From: Ruegeria denitrificans
GTDB lineage: Bacteria > Pseudomonadota > Alphaproteobacteria > Rhodobacterales > Rhodobacteraceae
Assembly: GCF_001458295.1 (NCBI RefSeq)
Contig: NZ_CYUD01000005.1
Location: 1 to 64,000 of the forward strand
Length of the DNA stretch: 64,000 nucleotides
Direction of reading: 5' to 3'
Part shown: one piece after another, positions 44,148 through 52,291 of the stretch
Layout: the number at the start of each line of letters is the position of its first letter
How positions within the stretch are numbered: position 1 is the first letter of the stretch
Translations under genes and position numbers: made by a program
Notes under the pieces: model-generated
Seen by the model: the letters and a program-made list of their open reading frames with translations, nothing else
Databases searched by the model: none
Told to the model about the DNA's origin: nothing

Positions 44148-45104
44148 TCAGTCCAGCGGGTGCAAGCACGCAACCTGATGGGTGTCCCCACTCAAGTCAG
44201 GTGGTGCGGTGCGGCATTCTTCGGTGGCCAGCCAGCATCGCTGCGCAAAAGCACAGCCCTTGGGGATATTCATCGGTGACGGCAATTCGCCTTCCAGCTT
44301 GATCCGATCTTTTTTCGCTTCGGGATCGGCGCGCGGGGTCGTGGACAGCAGCGCCTTGGAATAGGGATGCCGAGGAGCGGCAAACAACATCTCTTTCGGG
44401 GCTTTTTCAACGGCGCGGCCCAGATACATGACGATCACATCATCGGCGAAGTGCTTTACCACCGACAAATCGTGCGAGATGAACAGGTAGGCAAGGTTCA
44501 ATCGTTCCTGCAATTCAACCAGCAGGTTCAGAATCTGCGATTGAATCGACACGTCCAGCGCCGAGACCGGCTCATCCAACACCAACACCTTAGGGTTCAA
44601 CATCAGAGCTCGGGCAATGGCGATACGCTGGCGTTGACCGCCTGAGAACATGTGCGGATAGCGGTCGTAATGCTCGGGCCGTAGGCCTACTAGGTCGATC
44701 ATCTCACGTGCGCGGGCCTCGCGATCGGCGGCGGACATGTCGGGGCGATTGATGATCAGTGGTTCCTGCAGAATCTGCCCAATGCGCTGGCGCGGATTGA
44801 GCGAGCCATAGGGGTCCTGAAACACGATCTGCACCGTCTCGCGCATTTGGGCCCATTTCGACGGGGTGATATCGACCCCATCAATGGTCAGGCTGCCCGA
44901 GGTCGGTTCCTCAATCATCGTTACCACCCGCGCCAGCGTGGATTTTCCGCAACCCGATTCACCGACAATGGCCAGCGTCTTGCCGGGTTGCAGGTCAAAA
45001 TCCACACCGGACAGGGCCTTGACCGTTGCCGGTTTCGACAGCAATCCGCCTTTGACAGTATAGAATCTGGCCAACGCGCTGGCCTGAACGATGGGGGCGG
45101 TCAT
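44148..45104 (-). CDS. Dipeptide/oligopeptide ABC transporter ATP-binding protein (DppF/OppF-like)
   Basis: Second ATPase of the peptide-type importer, 318 residues. Walker A is IVGESGCGKSTLARVV, the signature HMFSGGQRQRIAIARAL, Walker B VLVLDEPVSALDVS and the switch His in LFISHDLSVVKHF. The C-terminal oligopeptide extension has LLSTTPRADPEAKKDRIKLE and a Cys-bearing GCAFAQRCWLATEECR; such Cys in this extension often bind an iron-sulfur cluster. Its start overlaps the end of the preceding ATPase by 4 bases. Confidence 0.92.
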   Translation of the reverse strand: MTAPIVQASALARFYTVKGGLLSKPATVKALSGVDFDLQPGKTLAIVGESGCGKSTLARVVTMIEEPTSGSLTIDGVDITPSKWAQMRETVQIVFQDPYGSLNPRQRIGQILQEPLIINRPDMSAADREARAREMIDLVGLRPEHYDRYPHMFSGGQRQRIAIARALMLNPKVLVLDEPVSALDVSIQSQILNLLVELQERLNLAYLFISHDLSVVKHFADDVIVMYLGRAVEKAPKEMLFAAPRHPYSKALLSTTPRADPEAKKDRIKLEGELPSPMNIPKGCAFAQRCWLATEECRTAPPDLSGDTHQVACLHPLD

Positions 45105-46078
45105 GCCAGTTCTCCGGCGATTATCTTTTCAACGTAATGGCAACGGGCCTTGCCGAATTCCGCACTGTGTGGCGTTGGTGGCAGAGATCGGCAGAGATCG
45201 TCAGCATATTGGCATCTGGGGCTAAACAGGCAGCCTTTTGGCCGGTCGAATTGCCCGGGCACCACACCCGGAATTGTCGGTAGCAGTTTCGAGGTTGCCC
45301 GTTCCGGCAAAGCGTTCAGCAAAGCCACTGTGTAAGGATGACGCGGAGTACGGAACAGGTCTTTGACCGGCTGTTCCTCGACTTTTTGGCCGGCATATTG
45401 CACCTGCACCCGTTCGGCTGTTTCTGCGACCACGCCCATGTCGTGCGTGATCAGAACCAAACCCATGCCTTGTTCATCACGCAGACGGAGCAACAGGTCC
45501 AGAATCTGCGCCTGAATGGTCACGTCCAGCGCTGTTGTCGGCTCATCCGCGATCAGAAGTTTGGGTTTGCAGGCAATGGCCATGGCAATCATGACGCGCT
45601 GGTTCATCCCCCCCGACATTTGGTGCGGAAAGGTGTTCAGGCGGCTTTCGGGGGCCGGAATGCCGACCTGATCGAATAGCTCAATGGCACGCTCGTGGCG
45701 TTCCTTGCGGTTCAAGCCCAGATGAATACGCAAGGCTTCCTTGATCTGGAAACCAACCGTGAAACAGGGATTCAGCGACGACATCGGTTCCTGAAAGATC
45801 ATGGCAATGTCCTTGCCGATGATCTTGCGCCGGTCACGGGCCGAGATTTTGGTGAGGTCGATACCCTCAAAACTCAATTGATCGGCGGTGATCGTGGCGG
45901 TCCAGGGCAGCAGGCCCATCAGCGCCAGCATCGACACGGATTTGCCCGAGCCGCTTTCACCGACGATGGCCATAAGCTCACCCTTGTCGACAGACAGGTC
46001 AACACCATCCACGGCGCGGAACTTGCCCGAAGCGGTGGCGAATTCAACAGTGAGGTTTCGGATATCCAACAGGCTCAT
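45101..46078 (-). CDS. Dipeptide/oligopeptide ABC transporter ATP-binding protein (DppD/OppD-like)
   Basis: First ATPase of the importer, 325 residues, with Walker [19 protein letters not shown], signature [20 protein letters not shown], Walker [17 protein letters not shown] and switch His in [14 protein letters not shown]. The C-terminus carries [20 protein letters not shown] with the usual Cys trio of oligopeptide ATPases. It follows the DppC-like gene after 4 bases. Confidence 0.93.
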   Translation of the reverse strand: MSLLDIRNLTVEFATASGKFRAVDGVDLSVDKGELMAIVGESGSGKSVSMLALMGLLPWTATITADQLSFEGIDLTKISARDRRKIIGKDIAMIFQEPMSSLNPCFTVGFQIKEALRIHLGLNRKERHERAIELFDQVGIPAPESRLNTFPHQMSGGMNQRVMIAMAIACKPKLLIADEPTTALDVTIQAQILDLLLRLRDEQGMGLVLITHDMGVVAETAERVQVQYAGQKVEEQPVKDLFRTPRHPYTVALLNALPERATSKLLPTIPGVVPGQFDRPKGCLFSPRCQYADDLCRSLPPTPHSAEFGKARCHYVEKIIAGELA

Positions 46079-46082
46079 GTCG

Positions 46083-46985
46083 TCAGCTCCGCTTCAGTTT
46101 CGGATCCAGCGCGTCGCGCAGACCGTCACCCATCAGGTTGATCGCCAGCACGGTGACCAGAATGGCAAGGCCGGGGAAGGTCACCACCCACCAGGCGCGC
46201 AGAATGAACTCGCGCGCTTCGGCCAGCATGGTGCCCCATTCAGGAGTGGGAGGCTGCGCGCCCATGCCCAGAAAGCCAAGCGCGGCGGCGTCCAGAATGG
46301 CCGTCGAGAATGACAGCGCGGCCTGCACGATGATTGGGGCCAGACAGTTCGGCAGCACGGTCTTGAACATCAGTCGCGCTTTGCTTGCACCTGCCACGCG
46401 GGCCGAGGTGACATAGTCCTTCTGCCGTTCCGACAGCACCGAGGCACGGGTCAGCCGCACGTAATGCGGTTGAAACACGATGGCGATGGCGATCATCGCG
46501 TTTGTCAACGACGGGCCAAGGATGGCGACCAGAACCAATGCCAGCAATAACGACGGGAAGGACAGGATGATGTCCATCACCCGCATGATCATTGTATCTA
46601 TCCATTTGGGTGCAAAACCGGACAACAGGCCGATGATCACACCACCGGTCACGGCCACACAGACCACGACGATACCGACAAAGAAAGAATAGCGTGACCC
46701 CATGATCAGCCGCGACAGCATATCTCGGCCCAACGGATCGGTGCCAAGCGGGAAGGCCCAGCTGCCGCCCTCTTGCCACGCGGGCGGCTGCAGGATGTGT
46801 TCGCGAAATTGTTCAGTCGGATCATACGGCGCCAACAGGGGCGCGAAGGCGGCGCAAAAGACAAAAGCGGCAAAGACCCAAAGACCCATAACCGCCCCGC
46901 GGTTTTCGCTGAAGTAATACCAAAATTCGCGCAATGCACTGGGGCGGTCTTCGGTTTTGGGTGGGATTGCGGATAGTTCAGCCAT
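46083..46985 (-). CDS. Dipeptide/oligopeptide ABC transporter permease (DppC-like)
   Basis: 300-residue membrane subunit. There is one N-terminal helix (VMGLWVFAAFVFCAAFAPLL), a periplasmic loop with HPLGTDPLGRDMLSRLIMGS-type sequence (here FPLGTDPLGRDMLSRLIMGS), and then five helices with the EAA loop YVTSARVAGASKARLMFKTV. The start is at 46985, where the stop of the DppB-like gene and this ATG form TGATG; the longer frame to 47126 is inside the neighbour. It is part of a six-gene minus-strand run. Confidence 0.92.
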   Translation of the reverse strand: MAELSAIPPKTEDRPSALREFWYYFSENRGAVMGLWVFAAFVFCAAFAPLLAPYDPTEQFREHILQPPAWQEGGSWAFPLGTDPLGRDMLSRLIMGSRYSFFVGIVVVCVAVTGGVIIGLLSGFAPKWIDTMIMRVMDIILSFPSLLLALVLVAILGPSLTNAMIAIAIVFQPHYVRLTRASVLSERQKDYVTSARVAGASKARLMFKTVLPNCLAPIIVQAALSFSTAILDAAALGFLGMGAQPPTPEWGTMLAEAREFILRAWWVVTFPGLAILVTVLAINLMGDGLRDALDPKLKRS

Positions 46986-47992
46986 CACCGCCTCCGGATT
47001 TTGGGGTTGATGATGCCGTAAAGAACATCGACCAGCAGGTTCACCAGCATGACAATCACTGCGATCATCAGCAGACCGCCCTGAACCACCGGGTAGTCGC
47101 GGCGGAAAATGCTGTCGACCATCCACTTGCCGATGCCGGGCCAGCTAAAGATCGTCTCGGTCAGGATCGCACCGGCCAGCAGAGTGCCGACTGACAGGCC
47201 GATCACCGTTATCACCGGTATCAGTGCGTTGCGCAGCGCGTGCAGCCCGTTGATCCGTGAAGGCGAAAGGCCTTTGGCGCGGGCAGTGCGGATATAATCC
47301 TCGCCCAAAACCTCAAGCATCGCCGAGCGTGTCTGACGTGCAATGACCGCCAGCGGAATGGTACCCAGAACGATGGTTGGCAGGATCAAGTGCCGTACAG
47401 CCGACCCGAACGCCCCCGCCTGCCCTGACAACAGGCTGTCAATCAGCATGAAACCAGTGACACTGGGAAAGTAATACAACAGGTCGATCCGGCCCGAGAC
47501 GGGCGTCCAGCCCAGATTGCCCGAAAACACGATGATCAGCAGCAGCGCCCACCAGAAGATTGGCATCGAATACCCGACCAGCGCCGAAGACATCAACGCC
47601 CTGTCAAAGAACTTACCACGGTTCACAGCCGCAATCACGCCAGCAGGCAGCCCCAGCGCCACAGCAAAGATCATCGCACATATGGACAATTCCAACGTGG
47701 CCGGAAACAGCGCAAAAAATTCATCCCAGACCGGCTTTTTGGTGACAAAGCTTTCACCCAGATCGCCGTGCAGCACACCCACAAGATAGTCCCAATATTG
47801 TTGCAGTACAGGTTTGTCGAAGCCCAATTTTTCGACCATCTCCTGATAGCGTTCTTCGGTCATGCCGCGTTCACCGGCCATGACGATGATGGGATCGCCC
47901 GGTAAGACCCGGATGAACATGAAGGAAATCAGCGTCACGCCCAGAAAGGTCGGGATGAACATCCCCAAACGGGTAAGAAAGTAGCCAAACAT
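46985..47992 (-). CDS. Dipeptide/oligopeptide ABC transporter permease (DppB-like)
   Basis: 335-residue membrane subunit. It begins MFGYFLTRLGMFIPTFLGVT, followed by the DppB landmark FIRVLPGDPIIVMAGERGMT, the EAA-type loop YIRTARAKGLSPSRINGLHA, and SVGTLLAGAILTETIFSWPG near the end. I start at 47992, the ATG in a TGATG overlap with the peptidase stop; the frame open to 48043 lies within the peptidase gene. Confidence 0.93.
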   Translation of the reverse strand: MFGYFLTRLGMFIPTFLGVTLISFMFIRVLPGDPIIVMAGERGMTEERYQEMVEKLGFDKPVLQQYWDYLVGVLHGDLGESFVTKKPVWDEFFALFPATLELSICAMIFAVALGLPAGVIAAVNRGKFFDRALMSSALVGYSMPIFWWALLLIIVFSGNLGWTPVSGRIDLLYYFPSVTGFMLIDSLLSGQAGAFGSAVRHLILPTIVLGTIPLAVIARQTRSAMLEVLGEDYIRTARAKGLSPSRINGLHALRNALIPVITVIGLSVGTLLAGAILTETIFSWPGIGKWMVDSIFRRDYPVVQGGLLMIAVIVMLVNLLVDVLYGIINPKIRRR

Positions 47993-49086
47993 CAGCGACC
48001 TATGATTGTGAGATCTTTGGGAAAGCGGGTCAACGACCGGCAACCATTTTCGGTCACCAATACATCATCTTCGATGCGAACGCCGAAATTGTCCAGATCA
48101 TAAAGGCCCGGCTCGTTGGTCCAGACCATGCCTGCGTGGATTGTCTGGTCATTTCCGCGCATGATATACGGCGCCTCGTGCACGTCCCGGCCCAACCCGT
48201 GTCCGGTCTTGGTGCGGATTCGGTCAGCATAAGGCGACGCCTCAAGCATGCTTGTCACCGCATCGTCGATATCGTGCGCCGTCACGCCCGGACGGCAGGC
48301 TTCAAATCCGGCGAGATTGGCGCGCAGAACTGTGTCATAGACCGACCTGCCCTCATCCGAGACCTCTTTGACGAAAAAGGTCCGGGTGATATCGGCGGCA
48401 AACCCGTGTTTGCGGGCACCAAAATCAAACAGCAACGCATCGCCAGCTTTGATCCGGTAATCCGCGCGCGCCTTGCCATGCGGTCGGGCGGAGTTGTCCC
48501 CTGCCGCAATAATCGGCGCAAAAGCAAGCGAAGCCGCCCCTTCGGCAAACAACGCTTGAATAAGGGCCTGTTCGATCTGAACCTCGGTCTGACCGACACG
48601 CACATCTTCGATGACACGCGCCAGCGCACGTTCCGAGATATCAATCGCAGCCTGCAACGCTGCGATGTCTTCATCGGTCTTGATGATACGCAGGCCGGAA
48701 ATCTCTCGTTCGCCGTCTACAATGCGCAGGTCCGGCATCGCGCGGGTCAGGGCCTTGGACACGAAGACCCGCATTACCTGACCTTCCACTGCCAGCGACG
48801 ACAAAGGCATGTGCGCGGCCAACGCTGCAAAGGCGTCGTCATAACCCGTCTGATCGCGCCAATCAAAGACAGCGCCGTCAAACCCAACCAGAGCCCATGA
48901 CCCCAGTTCCAGGTTTGGTACAATCGCCGCCGGAGCGCCCTCGGCCGGGATCACGACCACAAAGGGCCGCTCGTGGCTCATGAAGGGTTTTCCCAAAGCG
49001 CGGGTGAAATTCGGGCCGGGCACCAGCGCCACGGCATCTACTGACATGTCCTTTGCCAGTTGACGGTACTCGGACAAATCCGGCAT
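47992..49086 (-). CDS. M24-family metallopeptidase (Xaa-Pro aminopeptidase-like)
   Basis: Cytoplasmic aminopeptidase of the pita-bread fold, 364 residues. The five metal ligands are visible: Asp in LLFDFGARKHGFAAD and again in AADITRTFF, His in TGHGLGRDVHEAPYI, Glu in VWTNEPGLYDLDNF and Glu in FGVRIEDDVLVTENG. The N-terminal half is the creatinase-type accessory domain. It sits inside the importer operon between the binding-protein and DppB-like genes, so imported peptides with Pro in second position, or a related substrate, are probably trimmed on arrival. A terminator separates it from the binding-protein gene upstream. Confidence 0.9.
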   Translation of the reverse strand: MPDLSEYRQLAKDMSVDAVALVPGPNFTRALGKPFMSHERPFVVVIPAEGAPAAIVPNLELGSWALVGFDGAVFDWRDQTGYDDAFAALAAHMPLSSLAVEGQVMRVFVSKALTRAMPDLRIVDGEREISGLRIIKTDEDIAALQAAIDISERALARVIEDVRVGQTEVQIEQALIQALFAEGAASLAFAPIIAAGDNSARPHGKARADYRIKAGDALLFDFGARKHGFAADITRTFFVKEVSDEGRSVYDTVLRANLAGFEACRPGVTAHDIDDAVTSMLEASPYADRIRTKTGHGLGRDVHEAPYIMRGNDQTIHAGMVWTNEPGLYDLDNFGVRIEDDVLVTENGCRSLTRFPKDLTIIGR

Positions 49087-49111
49087 TCAGGCCGACCTCC
49101 CAAAAAAGAAA

Positions 49112-49139
49112 ACCGGAGCCACCTTTCGGCGGCTCCGGT
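49112..49139 (-). terminator. Intrinsic terminator between binding-protein and peptidase genes
   Basis: On the minus strand ACCGGAGCC pairs with GGCTCCGGT and runs into TTTTCTTTTTT. It follows the binding-protein stop by 14 bases. As in the betaine operon, this lets the binding protein be made in excess while some transcripts read on to the peptidase and membrane genes. Confidence 0.85.
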
Positions 49140-49153
49140 CAGTGAGTGGTGGT

Positions 49154-50737
49154 TTATTCGACGCTCACACCATAGAAGATGTGGCCGCCCAGCGGGTGCA
49201 CTTTGTAGCCCTGCACCTTGTTGCTCATCGGCATGTAGACAACCGAGTGTGCGATGGTGGCCCATGGTGCCTGTTCTTTGAAGACGACTTGCGCGTCTTC
49301 ATACAGCTTGGTGCGTTCGGCCTGATCAGTGGATTGCTTGGCCTGCAGGATCAGGTCTTCGAACGGCTGGTGGCACCATTGTGCGCGGTTCGACGCTTCG
49401 CGACCGTCACAGCCCAGCAGCACGGCCAGGAAGTTATCCGGATCGCCATTGTCGCCGGTCCAACCCAGCAGAACCGCGCCATCCCGGTTCAGTTCTTTCG
49501 AGCGCGACAGGTACTCACCCCATTCATAGGAGACGATTTCAACATCCACACCAACCTTAGCGAAATCCGCCTGGATCAGTTCGGCCATCCGGCGCGCGTT
49601 CGGGTTGTACGGGCGCTGTACAGGCATCGCCCAGACCTTCATCGACAGGTCGGAAACACCTTCGGCTTCCAGCATCGCCTTGGCCGCTTCGGGATCATAG
49701 GCGTCGTCGGTGATGGCGTCGTTATAGCCCCACATGGTTGGTGGGATCGGGTTCTTGGCCACCTGGCCCGAGCCCTGGAACACCACGTCGATGATGGCAT
49801 TCTTGTCGATCGCCATGTTCAGCGCCTTGCGGACATTCGGATTGTCGAACGGTTCCATGGTGGTGTTGTAGGCCAGATAACCGACGTTCAGGCCTTCCTG
49901 CTCCATCATATTGATGTCGCCATCATCTTGCATCGCCTGAATATCAGCCGGGTTCGGATAGGGCATGATGTGGCATTCGCCAGCCTTCAGCTTCTGATAA
50001 CGTACCGAAGCATCCGGGGTGATCGCGAAGATCAGGTTTTCGACATCTGCCGGGTCTTTCCAGTAGTCGGCATTCTGAGCATAGCGGATCACGGCGTCTT
50101 TCTGATAGGCCACGAACGAAAACGGACCAGTGCCGATAGGCGCAGTGTTCAGCTTTTCAGGTGTGCCCGCTTCCATCATCGCATCGGCGTATTCGGCCGA
50201 CAGGATTGAGGCAAAATCCATCGCCATATTGGCGACAAACGGCGCTTCGGGCTTGGTCAGAGTAAACTTGACCGTATAGTCGTCGACTTTCTCGATGGAC
50301 TCGACCAGATCCGGCATGCCCATACCCTGGAAATATTCCCAAGTGCCGCCAGATACCTGATTGAAGGGGTGGCCTTCATCCTTTTGACGCATGAACGAAA
50401 AGATCACGTCATCGGCGTTAAAGTCGCGGCTCGGGGTGAATTCGTCATTGGAATGGAACTTGACGCCCTGACGCAGTTTGAACGTGTATTCAAGACCGTC
50501 ATCGCTGGCCTCGACGCTTTCGGCCAGACCGGGAATGACGTTGGTCGTGCCTGTCTCAAATTCCAGCAAGCGGTTGTAGATCGGGTGCGAAGACGCATCA
50601 AATGTCGTCCCGGCGGTGAACAGGGCCGGATCAAACCCTTCGGGTGATCCTTCAGAGCAATACACCAAGGTGTTTGCCTGTGCCGCGGCAGCCGACAAGG
50701 CCATCGCAGCAGTTGCGGCCATCAATTTCAGTTTCAT
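49154..50737 (-). CDS. Dipeptide-type ABC transporter substrate-binding protein (DppA-like)
   Basis: Periplasmic family-5 binding protein, 527 residues, with a signal peptide ending AAAAQA/NTLVY. Characteristic blocks are LVYCSEGSPEGFDPALFTAG, LRQGVKFHSNDEFTPSRDFN, the RNA-like sequence of this family NADDVIFSFMRQKD, TAPIGTGPFSFVAYQKD and ADWTGDNGDPDNFL-like GWTGDNGDPDNFLAVLLGCD. It closely resembles DppA, so dipeptides (or haem/5-aminolevulinate, which DppA-type proteins can also bind) are likely ligands. It heads the operon and has the 20-bp GntR operator candidate 99 bases before its start. Confidence 0.93.
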   Translation of the reverse strand: MKLKLMAATAAMALSAAAAQANTLVYCSEGSPEGFDPALFTAGTTFDASSHPIYNRLLEFETGTTNVIPGLAESVEASDDGLEYTFKLRQGVKFHSNDEFTPSRDFNADDVIFSFMRQKDEGHPFNQVSGGTWEYFQGMGMPDLVESIEKVDDYTVKFTLTKPEAPFVANMAMDFASILSAEYADAMMEAGTPEKLNTAPIGTGPFSFVAYQKDAVIRYAQNADYWKDPADVENLIFAITPDASVRYQKLKAGECHIMPYPNPADIQAMQDDGDINMMEQEGLNVGYLAYNTTMEPFDNPNVRKALNMAIDKNAIIDVVFQGSGQVAKNPIPPTMWGYNDAITDDAYDPEAAKAMLEAEGVSDLSMKVWAMPVQRPYNPNARRMAELIQADFAKVGVDVEIVSYEWGEYLSRSKELNRDGAVLLGWTGDNGDPDNFLAVLLGCDGREASNRAQWCHQPFEDLILQAKQSTDQAERTKLYEDAQVVFKEQAPWATIAHSVVYMPMSNKVQGYKVHPLGGHIFYGVSVE

Positions 50738-50835
50738 GTGGGTCTCCCAGAAATGAATTTATTCAGACATTCGCGTTGCTCTTTGTGGTCAGAGCATTCC
50801 TAGACGACTCGTGTCATCGCGATATCTCTGCCCAA

Positions 50836-50855
50836 TGTATCCAAAATACAAAATC
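50836..50855 (-). promoter_or_regulatory. 20-bp operator candidate, copy 2 (before the DppA-like gene)
   Basis: Read on the minus strand this is GATTTTGTATTTTGGATACA, identical in all 20 bases to 43421-43440. It lies upstream of the binding-protein gene in the 293-base gap to the LysR gene. Identity over 20 bases in two promoters 7 kb apart is very unlikely by chance. Confidence 0.75.
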
Positions 50856-51030
50856 CATTGTCAACTGACTTACCAGAACTAAGTCGGGTCGTGCTGACGA
50901 TGCATTGAATACAGTCTCAGGGTGAGAGTTTTTGAACGTGTCGGCAAGGGTTAATATCCACGACGGATCAACCCGGCATCCTAAAATAGGACCTGCAGAA
51001 ACGGTCAATCTACACTTGGCAAATCAGAAC

Positions 51031-51951
51031 TTACTGATGAAACGTCGGGACAACGCCGATCGGTGGACTTTCCTGAATATAAGCACCGATGCGATCCAGA
51101 AGGGGCCGCCGCGGACAGCCGGGGCGCGTTGCCGCACCCAAGTTTCGAAGGTTTCCCGGACCTTCGAACGGAACAAAGCACAAGGGCCACTTATCCCGTT
51201 TGAACTGTTCTGCCGCCAACGCCGAAACGATGGTGCAATCGTCCGAATGACAGATATGGCGGCAGATCGTTTCGAACCGCAATGCGCTCAGGTCGAACCG
51301 CTTGCTGGCCCGGTTCAATGGATCAGAGTCCGGCAATCGGTATTCAAGCTCATACCCGAAACTGTGAGGAAGCCGGATAAAATCGTGCACTGGCACGTCT
51401 TCCGGCGCGATGGACGGCAACATGCACAGCGGGTGGCCTTCGCGGACAGCCAGAAACAGGGGCTCGGACCAGATTGACGTGAAATCTAGCGCTTCGCTAT
51501 TGTTGACCTTTGCCACCAAGGCGACGTCCAGCGTGTGATCTTCGACCATCTGCAGCATATTATGTGGTAGGTCTTCAACCATGGTGACGCGCATGTTGGG
51601 AAACAGCGCACTGAAGAGTTCCGAAAAATACTGCGTCAGATAAGGGGCCAGTGTGGGTGTCATGCCGATGTTAAAAGGCACAGCCTCGGGATCGCGAAAC
51701 TGGGTCGCGGTGTCGCGGATTTTCTGGGCATCTTTCAGGATGCGTTCGGCTATGCCGATAACCCGGTCGCCACAGGCAGTGGGGCGCACTTCGTTATTGA
51801 GGCGCAGGAACAGGTCTGTACCCAATTCCTGTTCCAGCTTTTTCACCTGATTGGACAACGCAGGCTGCGAGACATTGCAGGCCACGGCTGCCTGACTGAA
51901 CTGGCCGTGTCTGGCAATGGCGAGCACATATTCCAGGTCTCTGAAGTTCAT
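51031..51951 (-). CDS. LysR-family transcriptional regulator (OxyR-like sequence, role unknown)
   Basis: 306-residue regulator. The HTH is FRDLEYVLAIARHGQFSQAA with VACNVSQPALSNQVKKLEQE; the order FRDLEYVLAIA resembles OxyR. The effector domain has several Cys (ETICRHICHSDDC near residue 225), but I do not see the OxyR redox block HCLRDQ, so peroxide sensing is uncertain. I start at 51951; the longer frame to 52146 is not family-like. It is divergent from the RTX exoprotein gene and separated from it by 325 bases, so control of that secretion locus is possible. Confidence 0.83.
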   Translation of the reverse strand: MNFRDLEYVLAIARHGQFSQAAVACNVSQPALSNQVKKLEQELGTDLFLRLNNEVRPTACGDRVIGIAERILKDAQKIRDTATQFRDPEAVPFNIGMTPTLAPYLTQYFSELFSALFPNMRVTMVEDLPHNMLQMVEDHTLDVALVAKVNNSEALDFTSIWSEPLFLAVREGHPLCMLPSIAPEDVPVHDFIRLPHSFGYELEYRLPDSDPLNRASKRFDLSALRFETICRHICHSDDCTIVSALAAEQFKRDKWPLCFVPFEGPGNLRNLGAATRPGCPRRPLLDRIGAYIQESPPIGVVPTFHQ

Positions 51952-52291
51952 GGTCGTGGGCCCGTGATGCGTTTCCCAACCCCGCTGGGGATGCTCATTA
52001 CATACGCGAACCGAGGCTTGGTTGCAGGAAATCAGCTTCACAACTACTGACAAAACCGTCAATCGGCGCCATTGAATAGGTTCGCTTGGTAGCGCAAAAA
52101 TCCGTAACCATTTGAAATTAAATGCGACAGTGACTCCGGATATCACGCCATCTGTGACTATTTGCGTTGGTTATACCCCCAATTCGCAGGATGAATTTTA
52201 GCTGCCCGGCGGTGGTGACTACCCCTTTGCTACGTGGAACGCCCAGACCAACGGGCAGGCCGCATAACGCAAACCCATGATGGAGTCCCCC
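51952..52291. other. Intergenic region between divergent LysR and exoprotein genes
   Basis: About 340 bases that must hold both promoters. It is moderately AT-rich with no ORF of family resemblance, no tandem repeat and no strong hairpin that I can see. T-N11-A motifs of LysR type occur but are too common to call. Confidence 0.35.

Noticed and set aside
46986-47126. Upstream extension of the DppC-like frame
   Set aside because: It lies inside the DppB-like gene; the TGATG junction at 46985 gives the natural start.
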